A stretch of 64,000 nucleotides of DNA from JBMOUD01 sp049319665. Lineage in GTDB: Bacteria; Pseudomonadota; Gammaproteobacteria; Enterobacterales; Enterobacteriaceae. Both the position numbers and the translations under genes were made by a program. Position 1 is the first letter of the stretch. Every line of letters begins with the position of its first letter. Location: assembly GCF_049319665.1 (NCBI RefSeq), contig NZ_JBMOUD010000004.1, forward strand, positions 1 through 64,000. Reading direction: 5' to 3'. The notes beneath the pieces were generated by a model that worked only from the letters and a program-made list of their open reading frames with translations, made no database searches and was not told where the DNA came from. Below, piece by piece: positions 42,625 through 51,639 of this stretch.

Positions 42625-42666
42625 AACACACCTCGGGACCGTAAACATCAGGTTGAGGTGAAGCAA

Positions 42667-43037
42667 GGCGAGAGAATCAAGCTCTAACGAGGCACACCCA
42701 ACCGACGGAGTCAGTACGGTTTATTTCATATTTAGTATATCGAACGGCTACATGAGCACAGTCCGACAAGCGACTAGTTACAGTGTCCATTATTCTCTTA
42801 AGTTAGTTTTAGAAAGGCCTCAACTTCCGGCTCGTGCAATTTACTCACGAGCATGGGCATTGTCAATCTAAAAAGTCGAAGTTAAATGTTTCTGTTTATA
42901 AAACTGAGAGGTTTGTAAATATATCGAAAAGGGAATAATACAAATATTCCATTCAGGAAATAAGGACAATTATATTCAGAAGAATGAAGTCGCACAGATA
43001 TTCTGCGCGACTTTAGTATGACGACAACGATCTTCGT
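42667..43037. other. Intergenic stretch without recognisable gene
   Basis: Between the hypothetical small gene and the palindromic repeat there are only short AT-rich frames on both strands without ribosome sites. No further feature is seen; any promoter of the upstream small gene would lie here. Confidence 0.6.
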
Positions 43038-43164
43038 AATACCCAAAATAATTGGCGTTGCATCAAGGCGGCAAGGGAGCACATCCCGATGAGCTTACTT
43101 AAGTAAGTGATTCGGGTAAGCAACCGCAGCCAACGCAGAGGCAACGTCAAGTATGACGGGTATT
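43038..43164. repeat. 127-bp palindromic dispersed repeat
   Basis: The element has complementary ends AATACCC/GGGTATT, complementary subterminal GTTGC/GCAAC and a central perfect palindrome CTTACTTAAGTAAG. The overall sequence resembles the family of 130-170 bp palindromic repeats common in Yersinia, Serratia and Photorhabdus genomes. Its last bases overlap the cynS stop codon (43163-43165). A partial relative lies at 13617-13663. Confidence 0.8.
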
Positions 43165-43633
43165 AGAATGGCTTAGTTGGTAAATACTTCCCATCGAGCG
43201 TAATCACCGCGCGATGCCCACCTTCCGGATCGGGGACTTTATCAATGTTCAGTTTAAAATTGATCGCACTGATGATCCCGTCACCAAATTGCTCATGCAC
43301 CAACGCTTTCAGCGTTGAGCCGTAGACTTGGACGATTTCATAGAAACGATAAATCGTCGGGTCAGTCGGTATCCCACCAGGAACGCTGCCACGTACAGGA
43401 ATAGCCTGCAACAGACGAATGGCATCTTCATCCAGATCCAGTTTTTCCGCTACAACGCGGGCGGCCTGTTCTGGCAAAGGATGCTGGCCCAATAAAGCAG
43501 CAGTGACAAACTCAACGCTCAAGCCAGTCCCTTCATTGAGCGAGGCAAAGGTCAGATTTTTGCGAACTTTGGCATCCATAATGACGTCGGTCAGATTCTG
43601 GCGTGCCGTTTGGTTGTGCAGTGATTGGGCCAT
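43163..43633 (-). CDS. cynS: Cyanate hydratase (cyanase)
   Basis: Cyanase converts cyanate and bicarbonate to CO2 and carbamate, which breaks down to ammonia and CO2. The 156-aa protein equals the E. coli length. It has an N-terminal helical HTH-like domain and the C-terminal catalytic segment with YRFYEIVQVYGSTLKALVHEQFGDGIISAI, which holds the active-site Arg, Glu and Ser. It is the second gene after cynT, with a 32-base gap. The stop codon is formed inside the end of a palindromic repeat. Confidence 0.98.
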   Translation of the reverse strand: MAQSLHNQTARQNLTDVIMDAKVRKNLTFASLNEGTGLSVEFVTAALLGQHPLPEQAARVVAEKLDLDEDAIRLLQAIPVRGSVPGGIPTDPTIYRFYEIVQVYGSTLKALVHEQFGDGIISAINFKLNIDKVPDPEGGHRAVITLDGKYLPTKPF

Positions 43634-43665
43634 AAACGTTCCTTAATATTGTGAGATAACTCTAG

Positions 43666-44319
43666 CTAGAAGCTGGGTGACGCAGGCGTTGCCGTCACTT
43701 GTGGGTTATCCGCCAGTGAAACAAACTGACGGGTATTACCATCGAGCGCATCAATACTGCCGCTGGCGATGTCGTACACCCAACCGTGTAATTTGACTTT
43801 CCCTTGAGAGAGGGCCAGCGCAACAGACGGATGGGTTTTGATATTGGTGAGCTGAGCGATAACGTTTTCGCGTACCATGGCGTTGATACGGTCACGTTCG
43901 GTGGCATATTCACCCGCTTCGGTAATATGGCGGGCAGCATCGGCGTAACGCAGCCAGTGGGCAACCGCAGGTAAATGATCAAGACACTGGCAGGTAGCCA
44001 CTGCGGTCATTGCTCCACAGTCGGAGTGACCACAAATCACGATATCTTCCACGCCTAATACCGCAATCGCATATTCTACCGTGGCAGAAACGCCACCAGG
44101 TTCTGGACCAAAAGAAGGCACGATATTGCCTGCATTGCGAATAACGAACAGATCACCCGGCTCGCGCTGAGTGACAAGTTCCGGTACCAGACGGCTGTCC
44201 GAGCAGGATATAAACAGCGCGCGTGGGTTTTGATGATTCGCTAACTGTTTAAACAATTCGCTACGTTCAACAAATGCTTCGCGCTGGAACTTCAAGAAAC
44301 CGTCGATAATATCCTTCAT
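43666..44319 (-). CDS. cynT: Beta-class carbonic anhydrase CynT
   Basis: CynT hydrates CO2 to bicarbonate and so keeps the cosubstrate of cyanase available. The 217-aa protein (E. coli 219) shows zinc ligands and partners of the beta class: FISCSDSRLVPELV at about residues 37-50 (Cys, Asp-Arg dyad) and ICGHSDCGAM with His and Cys near residues 98-101. It heads the cynTS operon, divergent from cynR. The cyanate transporter gene cynX, third in E. coli, is not present here. Confidence 0.96.
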   Translation of the reverse strand: MKDIIDGFLKFQREAFVERSELFKQLANHQNPRALFISCSDSRLVPELVTQREPGDLFVIRNAGNIVPSFGPEPGGVSATVEYAIAVLGVEDIVICGHSDCGAMTAVATCQCLDHLPAVAHWLRYADAARHITEAGEYATERDRINAMVRENVIAQLTNIKTHPSVALALSQGKVKLHGWVYDIASGSIDALDGNTRQFVSLADNPQVTATPASPSF

Positions 44320-44439
44320 GTTCTCTCCATATCAGGATCTCGTGGATGGGCGGATGATGAACCGAAATAGCTATAGGGTCTAAGACCCATTTATAATAGT
44401 CGCTATAGGTTTTACTAATAGTTAACTCAATGGGGCGCT

Positions 44440-45339
44440 ATGTTACTACGTTATATACGTTACTTTCTTGCCGTGGCTGAGCAAGGAAATTTTACTCGTG
44501 CCGCCGAAACGTTGCATATATCGCAGCCCACTTTATCGCAACAAATCAAACAATTGGAAGACTTACTGCACATACAACTTTTTGACCGCTCTGGGCGCAC
44601 TGTACAGCTGACCGATGCGGGAATCGCTTGGATGAGCTATGCCCGGCGCGCTATACAGGATTTAGAGGCTGGTACGCGCGCCATCCATGACGTTGAAGAT
44701 TTGCAGCGAGGCTCATTACGGCTGGCAATGACACCCACCTTCACCTCCTATCTGACAGGATCAGTCGTCGGAGATTTTTATCGTCGCTATCCCGGTATTC
44801 GCCTGGATTTACGTGAAATGACGCAAGATGAAATAGAAACCTTACTGGTCGGGGATCAACTGGATCTCGGCATTGCTTTCGATCCAATTCATTCTCCTGA
44901 TGTTAGCGCGACCCCGCTGTTCACTGAGACATTGAATCTAATGGTTGGCGGACAGCATCCGCTGGCGAACAGGCAAGAGAAATTAAGTCCAGACGAGTTT
45001 TCTCGCTTACCGCTGGTGTTACTCAATGGTGATTTTTCCACCCGGCGATTTATCAACCGATTTTTCCAGTCACTCTCAATACGTCCGCGCGTGGCGATCG
45101 AAAGCGATACAATTAGTGCGATTGTACAGATGGTCCGGCTTGGGCAATTGGCAACGATATTGCCGCAGGACATCGCCAATATCGACCAATGGCTATCACC
45201 AGTCAGCCTGCAAACGCCAAAAATCGAACGTCAGGCGGTGTTGCTGCAACGTAAAGACGCTTATCGCAGCGCCGCAGCACGCGCCTTCATAGCGCTATTA
45301 ACGGACTATTCCACCGCTAAATTACGTCAAATTCGCTAG
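44440..45339 (+). CDS. cynR: Cyn operon LysR-type regulator CynR
   Basis: CynR activates cynTS with cyanate and represses itself. The 299-aa LysR protein has the N-terminal HTH (YFLAVAEQGNFTRAAETLHI and SQPTLSQQIKQLEDLLHIQLF) and an effector domain with RLAMTPTFTSYLTGSVVGDFY. It is divergent from cynT across a 120-bp space that contains TATAG-rich repeats (CTATAG, TATAGG), suitable as LysR sites. Divergence from cynT is diagnostic. Confidence 0.95.
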   Translation: MLLRYIRYFLAVAEQGNFTRAAETLHISQPTLSQQIKQLEDLLHIQLFDRSGRTVQLTDAGIAWMSYARRAIQDLEAGTRAIHDVEDLQRGSLRLAMTPTFTSYLTGSVVGDFYRRYPGIRLDLREMTQDEIETLLVGDQLDLGIAFDPIHSPDVSATPLFTETLNLMVGGQHPLANRQEKLSPDEFSRLPLVLLNGDFSTRRFINRFFQSLSIRPRVAIESDTISAIVQMVRLGQLATILPQDIANIDQWLSPVSLQTPKIERQAVLLQRKDAYRSAAARAFIALLTDYSTAKLRQIR

Positions 45340-45563
45340 CAAAAAACACCAATCAAATAACAATAAACAAAGCATTTAACTAACCATCATTTATCCACTT
45401 AGCATGATCTTTCAATTAAACCGACATTGATTAGATAACAGCCACCTTTTGCGACATTGGTCAAAAACATCCTATACTGAATGAGATTTTTACAGGGTGA
45501 ACGACAGTAACCACCTGTTTCACACTTTTAAAGTGGATATATGTCGAACAAAGGAAGTAAAAG

Positions 45564-47066
45564 ATGAGATTAAGAAAAAAACGTGTTAAACCCATGCAAA
45601 TCAATGACATTACTATCATTGATGATACTAAACTGAAAAAAGCCATTACTGCAGCTGCGCTGGGTAATGCCATGGAATGGTTCGATTTCGGGGTATATGG
45701 ATTTGTCGCCTTTGCCTTAGGTCAAGTATTCTTCCCGGGTGCCGATCCTGGTATTCAAATGATTGCCGCCTTGGCAACCTTCTCCGTTCCCTTTCTAATT
45801 CGCCCAATTGGCGGCCTGTTCTTCGGCGCACTGGGTGACAAATTCGGACGGCAGAAAGTGCTGTCTATCACCATTATTATTATGTCGGTGAGTACCTTCT
45901 GTATCGGGTTGATCCCCTCCTATGCCACTATCGGCATTTGGGCACCGATACTGCTGCTGATAGCCAAACTGGCGCAAGGCTTCTCCGTCGGTGGTGAATA
46001 TACCGGTGCTGCGGTATTCGTTGCGGAATACTCGCCAGATAGAAGGCGTGGCTTCCTGGGCAGCTGGCTTGATTTTGGCTCAATCGCCGGTTTTGTTCTT
46101 GGTGCCGGCGTAGTTATTCTGATCTCCAGCATTGTCGGTGAGCATAACTTCCTCGAGTGGGGATGGCGTATTCCGTTCTTCATCGCTGCACCGCTGGGCC
46201 TGATTGGTATCTATCTGCGCCACGCGCTGGAAGAGACGCCGACTTTCCAACAGCATGTTGATAAGATTGACAACGATTCGCGCCACAGCATCGCAGAACC
46301 GCCAAAGGTTTCTTTCCGCGAGATCCTAACCAAGCAGTGGAAGAATCTGATCGTTTGTGTCGGTATCGTGGTTTCGACCAACGTCACCTATTACATGCTG
46401 CTGACCTACATGCCGAGCTATCTGTCGCATAGCCTGCATTATTCTGAAGACCACGGCGTGTTGATTATTATCGCCATTATGTTGGGGATGCTGTTCGTCC
46501 AGCCGTTTATCGGCCTGATGAGTGACAAAATCGGTCGTAAGCCCTTTATTGTCGCAGGGAGTATCGGCCTGTTCATCTTTGCTATCCCGGCATTTATCTT
46601 GATTAATAGCGACGTAGTTGGCCTGATATTCTGTGGGTTGCTGCTGCTTGCCGTCTTGCTCAACTGCTTTATCGGCGTGATGGCATCAACGCTACCGGCA
46701 ATGTTCCCCACCAATATCCGTTACAGCGCCCTGGCTATTGCCTTCAATATCTCGGTGATGATTGCTGGTTTGACGCCAACAGTCGCAGCTTGGTTGGTTG
46801 AAGCTACCAATAACCTGTATATGCCGGCCTATTACCTGATGGTGATCTCGGTCATTGGTTTTGCCACCGGGATCTTTATGAAAGAAACCGCCAATAAGCC
46901 ATTGAAAGGGGCAACACCCGCCGCCTCTGACCGTGCCGAGGCCAAAGAGATCTTGCAGGAACATCACGATAATATCGGCCAGAAAATTGAAGATATCGAT
47001 GGAGAGATTGCTGAGCTCGAGAAGAAAAGAAGAACGCTTATCGACCAGCATCCTGATATTAACTAG
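45564..47066 (+). CDS. proP: Osmoprotectant:H+ symporter ProP
   Basis: ProP takes up proline, glycine betaine and ectoine under hyperosmotic stress and senses osmolality itself. The 500-aa MFS protein equals E. coli ProP in length. It has ITAAALGNAMEWFDFGVYGF near the start, GDKFGRQKVL (the MFS A motif), LAQGFSVGGEYTGA, and twelve membrane segments. The cytosolic C-terminal helix EAKEILQEHHDNIGQKIEDI and beyond forms the antiparallel coiled coil that tunes the osmotic set point. A strong terminator follows. E. coli proP has CRP and Fis control; this was not traced in the 220-bp upstream space. Confidence 0.97.
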   Translation: MRLRKKRVKPMQINDITIIDDTKLKKAITAAALGNAMEWFDFGVYGFVAFALGQVFFPGADPGIQMIAALATFSVPFLIRPIGGLFFGALGDKFGRQKVLSITIIIMSVSTFCIGLIPSYATIGIWAPILLLIAKLAQGFSVGGEYTGAAVFVAEYSPDRRRGFLGSWLDFGSIAGFVLGAGVVILISSIVGEHNFLEWGWRIPFFIAAPLGLIGIYLRHALEETPTFQQHVDKIDNDSRHSIAEPPKVSFREILTKQWKNLIVCVGIVVSTNVTYYMLLTYMPSYLSHSLHYSEDHGVLIIIAIMLGMLFVQPFIGLMSDKIGRKPFIVAGSIGLFIFAIPAFILINSDVVGLIFCGLLLLAVLLNCFIGVMASTLPAMFPTNIRYSALAIAFNISVMIAGLTPTVAAWLVEATNNLYMPAYYLMVISVIGFATGIFMKETANKPLKGATPAASDRAEAKEILQEHHDNIGQKIEDIDGEIAELEKKRRTLIDQHPDIN

Positions 47067-47100
47067 CTCATTGGCATTAGATAAATAAGAGTGTTCGTCT

Positions 47101-47137
47101 CACAGGGGCAAGCCTATACAGCTTGCCCCTGTGTTTT
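47101..47137 (+). terminator. Rho-independent terminator of proP
   Basis: CACAGGGGCAAGC (47101-47113) pairs perfectly with GCTTGCCCCTGTG (47121-47133), followed by TTTTCCC. The 13-bp stem lies 35 bases after the proP stop. Confidence 0.92.
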
Positions 47138-47323
47138 CCCACTTCCCCTTCGCCGGGTTTTCCATCCCTTCACGTAAAGAATACAAACAAATCGAATCTT
47201 AACGCGCATTGCTAGTTTTTTATTCTTAACTTTCGATTTACGTAGCCAAATTCAAAATTTAAATCCGGTGTTTAGCCATTAGGATAGAAGTGAATGCTAA
47301 ATCATCCTGATACGGGTTAGAAC

Positions 47324-48745
47324 ATGAGCTACGCCAGTACACTACAAAGCGACAACAACAATAAAAACACCTCCAATAACAATCAGCTGTCAGCAAGAAT
47401 TGATGCACTACCTGCGTCAGCCGGGCTATGGCGTTTCATTACGCTCTTGTCTTTAGGCGGATTTTTTGAGCTCTATGACCTTTTCCAAACGGGTTATATC
47501 AGCTCAGGGCTTATTGCTGAGAACATCTTCCACATCGGTAGTGCCGGAGTATTTGGCGTTTCCGATCAGGCCGCTTTCGCCTCTGCCACCTTTTTAGGTC
47601 TATTCTTCGGTGCCAGCTTGCTGGCTCCCAATGCCGACCGCTTTGGCCGCCGCATGACGTTTATGTTCGCGCTGGCTTGGTACGGCTGTTTTTCCATGTT
47701 AATGGCGTTTCAGAATCAGGCTGAATGGATTATTTTCTGCCGCTTCCTGGTCGGCGTTGGGCTTGGTATCGAACTGGTCACGATTGATACCTATCTCACC
47801 GAATGGGTGCCAAGCCATCTGCGCAGTAAAGCCTTTGCCTTCGCTTTCTTCATCCAGTTTTTATCGGTGCCCGCCGTGGCGTTGATGTCGTGGTGGCTGG
47901 TGCCAAAAACTATTTTGGGGCTGACCGGCTGGCGCTATGTGGTGATTATTGGTGCCGTGAGCTCGTTGATAATCTGGTTTATTCGTAAGAATTTGCCAGA
48001 GTCAGCGCGTTGGCTGGCGCAGCAAGGGCGCCATGAACAGGCACATCAGGTGGTCAGCGAGATGGAGAGACGTTGCGGCATCACCACTCAGGTTGCCTAT
48101 GTGGCTGATATGGCCGATAGCGGTACGGCATCGTTGCCACAAAAAGGGACCTTTAAAGAAATTTGGTCAGCGCAGTACCGTAAACGGACACTGATGTTGG
48201 TGGTGATGAACTTCTTCCAATCGATTGGCTTTTTTGGTTTCGGCAACTGGCTACCGGCGCTGCTTTCCGGGAAAGGCACCACGGTGACGCACAGCCTGTT
48301 ATATGCGTTCTTCATCACGCTGGCCTATCCGTTAGGTTCGCTGATTTGCAGCCGCTACGCCGATAAAATAGAAAACAAATGGCAGATTGTCTTATCGTCT
48401 TTAATGACGGTGGTATTCGGCACTCTGTTTGCCTTCCAGACCAGCCCGGTGATGTTAGTAGCCTGCGGTTTTCTTATCACTTACTCCAACGCTTGGCTGA
48501 CTTATAGCTATCACGCATACCAGACCGAAGTGTTCCCAACGCGTATCCGCGCGCGAGCTGTCGGGTTCTGTTATTCATTCAGTCGGCTATCGACGGTGTT
48601 TAGCAGCATTTTGATCGGCCTGATTTTGCAATATGCCGGTACCCAAGGTGTGATCGCCTTTATCGTCGCCAGCATGTTGATTGTGATGTTAGTGATCGGC
48701 ATTTACGGACCTAAGACCAAAGGGCTTAATCTGGAGAATATTTAA
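47324..48745 (+). CDS. MFS transporter, metabolite/sugar-porter type
   Basis: This 473-aa major facilitator protein has an Asn-rich cytosolic N-terminus and twelve membrane segments. Family motifs are GGFFELYDLFQTGYIS in helix 1, NADRFGRRMTFM (loop 2-3 A motif), FLVGVGLGIELVTIDTYLTEWVPSHLRSKA (split helix 4-5 region), LPESARWLAQQGR after helix 6 and TEVFPTRIRARAVGFCYSFSRL in the C-half. These fit the NiaP/YaaU/SV2-like branch of aromatic or carboxylate carriers. The substrate is unknown. It is a single gene with its own terminator, not in an operon with proP. Confidence 0.9.
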   Translation: MSYASTLQSDNNNKNTSNNNQLSARIDALPASAGLWRFITLLSLGGFFELYDLFQTGYISSGLIAENIFHIGSAGVFGVSDQAAFASATFLGLFFGASLLAPNADRFGRRMTFMFALAWYGCFSMLMAFQNQAEWIIFCRFLVGVGLGIELVTIDTYLTEWVPSHLRSKAFAFAFFIQFLSVPAVALMSWWLVPKTILGLTGWRYVVIIGAVSSLIIWFIRKNLPESARWLAQQGRHEQAHQVVSEMERRCGITTQVAYVADMADSGTASLPQKGTFKEIWSAQYRKRTLMLVVMNFFQSIGFFGFGNWLPALLSGKGTTVTHSLLYAFFITLAYPLGSLICSRYADKIENKWQIVLSSLMTVVFGTLFAFQTSPVMLVACGFLITYSNAWLTYSYHAYQTEVFPTRIRARAVGFCYSFSRLSTVFSSILIGLILQYAGTQGVIAFIVASMLIVMLVIGIYGPKTKGLNLENI

Positions 48746-48758
48746 GGTCAGGTGCTTA

Positions 48759-48786
48759 AAAGGGGCGCTGATTTCTGCGCCCCTTT
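48759..48786. terminator. Bidirectional terminator between MFS gene and qorB
   Basis: AAAGGGGCGC (48759-48768) pairs with GCGCCCCTTT (48777-48786), with A and T runs on the flanks. It serves the plus-strand MFS gene and the minus-strand qorB gene. Confidence 0.85.
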
Positions 48787-48796
48787 ACTACCAAAG

Positions 48797-49654
48797 TTAG
48801 AGTAAGTTTAAGCTCGCCTTAATCACCTCGGCGTATGGTGTGGTCGCATGGCCAATAAGCTGACGTAGCTGGTGGCTATCGTCGAACAACCCGCCCTTCT
48901 CTGCGCCAGCATCAGAATCCGCCAACAGCTGTGCGAAACCTTCCGGCAAACCAGCGCCAACCAGCGCTTTAGCAAACTCCGCCTGTGGCAAGTTGACATA
49001 ATCTACTTTCTTGCCAGATTGACGGGCGATTTCTGCGGAAAACTCGGCTAACGAGTAGGAGTCATCGCCTGCCAGTTCGTATACCTTGCCCGCCTGGTTA
49101 TCCAATTGCAGTACAGCGGCGGCGGCAGCGGCGTAATCAACACGAGCGGCAGAAGAGATACGTCCTTCACCAACTGAGCCAATAAAGGCGTTATGCGCTA
49201 AAGCGGGAGCAATGCTCGCCGCATAATTTTCGGTATACCAACCGTTACGTAAAACAACCACTGGCAAACCAGAATCACGCAGCGCATTTTCAGTAGCAAC
49301 ATGTTCAACCGCCAGCCCCAGCGGTGAGCTATCCGCATGTAACAGGCTGGTATAAGCCAGCAACTTAACGTTAGCAGCCTTAGCAGCAGCAATCGCTGCG
49401 CTATGCTGTGCGATACGTTGACCAATCTCGCTAGAAGAGATCAACAACAGCTTTTCCACACCGGCAAAAGCCGCGGGTAAGGTATCTGGTTGCGAATAAT
49501 CACCACGGCGGATTTCAACGCCCAGTTCAGCCAGGTTTTTGGCTTTTTCAGGGCTACGCACCACGGCGATAATCTGGCTGGCTGGAACACTTTTCAGCAG
49601 TTGTTCAATCACAAGACGGCCCAGTTGGCCGGTCGCACCGGTAATCGCAATCAT
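48797..49654 (-). CDS. qorB: NAD(P)H:quinone oxidoreductase QorB
   Basis: QorB is an NmrA-like atypical SDR that reduces quinones with NADPH. The 285-aa product (E. coli 286) opens MIAITGATGQLGRLVIEQLL with the NmrA-type GxxGxxG motif. It then has VEKLLLISSSEIGQR, LLAYTSLLHADSSPLGLA and SDAGAEKGGLFDDSHQLRQLIGH, all closely like E. coli QorB (YtfG). Start ATG at 49654; the adjacent ATG at 49657 is closer to the GGAG site. It is divergent from the HxlR gene at 49774, as in E. coli. Confidence 0.96.
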   Translation of the reverse strand: MIAITGATGQLGRLVIEQLLKSVPASQIIAVVRSPEKAKNLAELGVEIRRGDYSQPDTLPAAFAGVEKLLLISSSEIGQRIAQHSAAIAAAKAANVKLLAYTSLLHADSSPLGLAVEHVATENALRDSGLPVVVLRNGWYTENYAASIAPALAHNAFIGSVGEGRISSAARVDYAAAAAAVLQLDNQAGKVYELAGDDSYSLAEFSAEIARQSGKKVDYVNLPQAEFAKALVGAGLPEGFAQLLADSDAGAEKGGLFDDSHQLRQLIGHATTPYAEVIKASLNLL

Positions 49655-49773
49655 CATCGTTCTCCAAAGGTCAGAATCAGTTAATGGTGAGTTAAAAAGT
49701 ACAGCCAAATGCTGTCGTGAAATGATGATATGCATTAAACTAACTAAAAGTAAGTACGTACAAAAAGGTAAGT

Positions 49774-50184
49774 ATGAAAATAATCGACAATAATATCTCC
49801 CCTTCTGACTTACCTTTCTCCGAGCAGGTCAGACGCGGTGAGTTGATGAGCAAAGACTGTCCGTCACGCGAAATCTTGCGCCACGTCACCAGCCGCTGGG
49901 GAGTGCTCGTGCTCATAGCATTGAGTAATCAGACGCTGCGCTTTAGCGAGTTGAGAAGGAAGATTGGTGGTGTCAGCGAAAAAATGCTGGCCCAAACCTT
50001 ACAAGCGTTGGAAGAAGATGGTTTTATTGACCGCATCTCTTATCCGGTGGTACCGCCGCACGTTGAATATAATCTGACGCCGTTAGGCGTTGAGGTTCAG
50101 CAACAGGTTGAGGGATTGGCAGACTGGCTGGAAGATAATTTGCATCGCATTATGCAACAGCGGCAACAGCGTTGTGAGAAATAA
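49774..50184 (+). CDS. ytfH: HxlR-family transcriptional regulator (YtfH type)
   Basis: This 136-aa winged-helix regulator has the conserved N-terminal Cys in SKDCPSREILRHVTSRWGVLVL and the recognition region LRRKIGGVSEKMLAQTLQALEEDGFIDR. A C-terminal dimer helix follows. It is divergent from qorB, as ytfH/qorR is in E. coli, and probably controls it. A Cys-based redox or quinone response is likely from the family. The 120-bp shared space contains the palindrome GTACGTAC (49754-49761) and related GTAAGT repeats as possible operators. Confidence 0.92.
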   Translation: MKIIDNNISPSDLPFSEQVRRGELMSKDCPSREILRHVTSRWGVLVLIALSNQTLRFSELRRKIGGVSEKMLAQTLQALEEDGFIDRISYPVVPPHVEYNLTPLGVEVQQQVEGLADWLEDNLHRIMQQRQQRCEK

Positions 50185-50194
50185 GAGGGGGGAA

Positions 50195-50224
50195 GCATCC
50201 CCCGCCAGCAACAGCGGAGGATGC
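50195..50224. terminator. Hairpin between ytfH and the purine permease gene
   Basis: GCATCCCCCGC and GCGGAGGATGC form an 11-position stem with a 2-base internal mismatch in the 48-bp space between convergent genes. It probably ends both transcripts. Confidence 0.55.
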
Positions 50225-50232
50225 TAAACAAC

Positions 50233-51528
50233 TTAAGCGCTTAACCAACCCAGTTTGATAACAAACAGAGTTGATAGCACGATCAACGCCGCGTTTAACT
50301 CACGACCACGGCCGCTCAACAACTTAACCAGCGTCCAGGTAATAAAGCCAAAAGCGATGCCGTTAGCAATGGAATAGGTCAATGGCATTGCCAACGCCGT
50401 CACGGTAACCGGCGCAGCTACAGTAATGTCTTTCCAGTCAATTTCAGCCAAGCCAGATGCCATTAATACTGCAACAAACAGCAACGCAGGTGCGGTAGCA
50501 AAAGCCGGTACGCTACCCGCTAATGGTGCAAAGAACAGGCTCAGCAAGAACAACGCACCAACCACAATCGCAGTTAAACCGGTACGTCCACCGGCACTCA
50601 CGCCAGCGGCTGATTCAACATAGCTGGTGGTTGTTGAGGTACCAAGCAGTGAACCAAACAGAGCCGCGGCGCTGTCTGCCAACAAAGCACGGCCCATTTT
50701 TGGGATATTGCCCTCTTCATCACTCAGGCCCGCACGCTTGGTCACGCCAATCAAGGTGCCAGAGTTATCAAACACATCAACGAACAAGAAGGCAAAGACC
50801 ACGCTTATCATGCCAACGTTCAATGCGCCTTTAATATCAAGTTGCAGGAAGGTCGGTGCCAAAGAAGGTGGCATAGAAACTACGCCGCCAAATGGGGTGT
50901 ATCCGAAAACGATTGCTAAAACGGTCACAGCAAGAATACCAATCAATACGGCGCCCGGTACTCGACGTGCTTCCAACACCACAATCAGGATGAAGCCCAG
51001 CATAGCAAACAGCGGTCCTGGTTTGGTCAGGTCGCCCAGACCAACCAATGTTGCTTGGTTAGCGACAACGATGCCTGAGCTCTCTAGCGCAATCAGCGCC
51101 AAGAATAACCCGATACCCGCAGCAATTGCCGAACGCAGCGGCAATGGAATACTACGAATAATCCATTCGCGAATTTTAAAAATCGACAACGCAAAGAACA
51201 AAATTGCAGAGATAAAGACGGCACCTAATGCCACCTGCCATGAATACCCCATATGCAGGACAACGGTATAAGTGAAGAAAGCGTTCAGGCCCATTCCAGG
51301 AGCCAAGGCGATAGGATAATTAGCAATCAATCCCATCAGTACCGAGCCAATAGCGGCGGCCAGGCAGGTAGCAACAAATACTGCACCTTTATCCATACCG
51401 GTTGCGCCGAGGATAGAAGGGTTAACGAACAAAATATAAGCCATCGCCAGGAAGGTGGTTATCCCGGCGATGATCTCCGTTCGGACGTTGGTCCGGTGAG
51501 CTTTTAGTTGAAACAATCTTTCTAACAT
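50233..51528 (-). CDS. NCS2 purine (adenine/hypoxanthine-guanine) permease
   Basis: This 431-aa nucleobase:H+ symporter belongs to the AzgA-like branch of NCS2. It shows MLERLFQLKAHRTNVRTEIIAGITTFLAMAYI (split), NPSILGATGMD, LAPGMGLNAFFTYTVV (TM3) and FVDVFDNSGTLIGVTKRAG. Next come the TM8-10 signatures DSAAALFGSLLGTSTTTSYVES and AAGVSAGGRTGLTAIVVG. It is closer in pattern to AdeP/AdeQ and PbuG than to GhxP, so adenine or hypoxanthine/guanine is the likely load. The ATG at 51528 was chosen; a TTG 11 codons upstream extends the frame. A structured leader lies at 51581-51629. Confidence 0.93.
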   Translation of the reverse strand: MLERLFQLKAHRTNVRTEIIAGITTFLAMAYILFVNPSILGATGMDKGAVFVATCLAAAIGSVLMGLIANYPIALAPGMGLNAFFTYTVVLHMGYSWQVALGAVFISAILFFALSIFKIREWIIRSIPLPLRSAIAAGIGLFLALIALESSGIVVANQATLVGLGDLTKPGPLFAMLGFILIVVLEARRVPGAVLIGILAVTVLAIVFGYTPFGGVVSMPPSLAPTFLQLDIKGALNVGMISVVFAFLFVDVFDNSGTLIGVTKRAGLSDEEGNIPKMGRALLADSAAALFGSLLGTSTTTSYVESAAGVSAGGRTGLTAIVVGALFLLSLFFAPLAGSVPAFATAPALLFVAVLMASGLAEIDWKDITVAAPVTVTALAMPLTYSIANGIAFGFITWTLVKLLSGRGRELNAALIVLSTLFVIKLGWLSA

Positions 51529-51580
51529 GTCTACTCTCTTGATGGTGCTGTCAGCAAGCAATGCTTGTTATAAGTATTTG

Positions 51581-51629
51581 TAAAACACCGGACGCAGACA
51601 TACGACTCCCGCGCTAGGAAGGTGTTTTA
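51581..51629 (-). promoter_or_regulatory. Structured leader element of the purine permease gene
   Basis: TAAAACACC (51581-51589) pairs with GGTGTTTTA (51621-51629), a perfect 9-bp closing helix. On the minus-strand RNA it encloses two small hairpins: UCC-loop-GGGA, and CGUA-UGUC-UGCG with one U-G pair. The result is a three-way junction, about 50 bases before the permease start. Position and fold suggest a cis-acting RNA such as a riboswitch or attenuator. I could not match it to the known purine or xanthine riboswitch consensus. Confidence 0.4.
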
Positions 51630-51639
51630 GCTACCCTGT

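Noticed and set aside
42386..42661. Plus-strand frame of 91 codons opposite the small gene upstream of mgtA
   Set aside because: Its start has no ribosome site, whereas the minus-strand frame has GAGGTG at the right distance.
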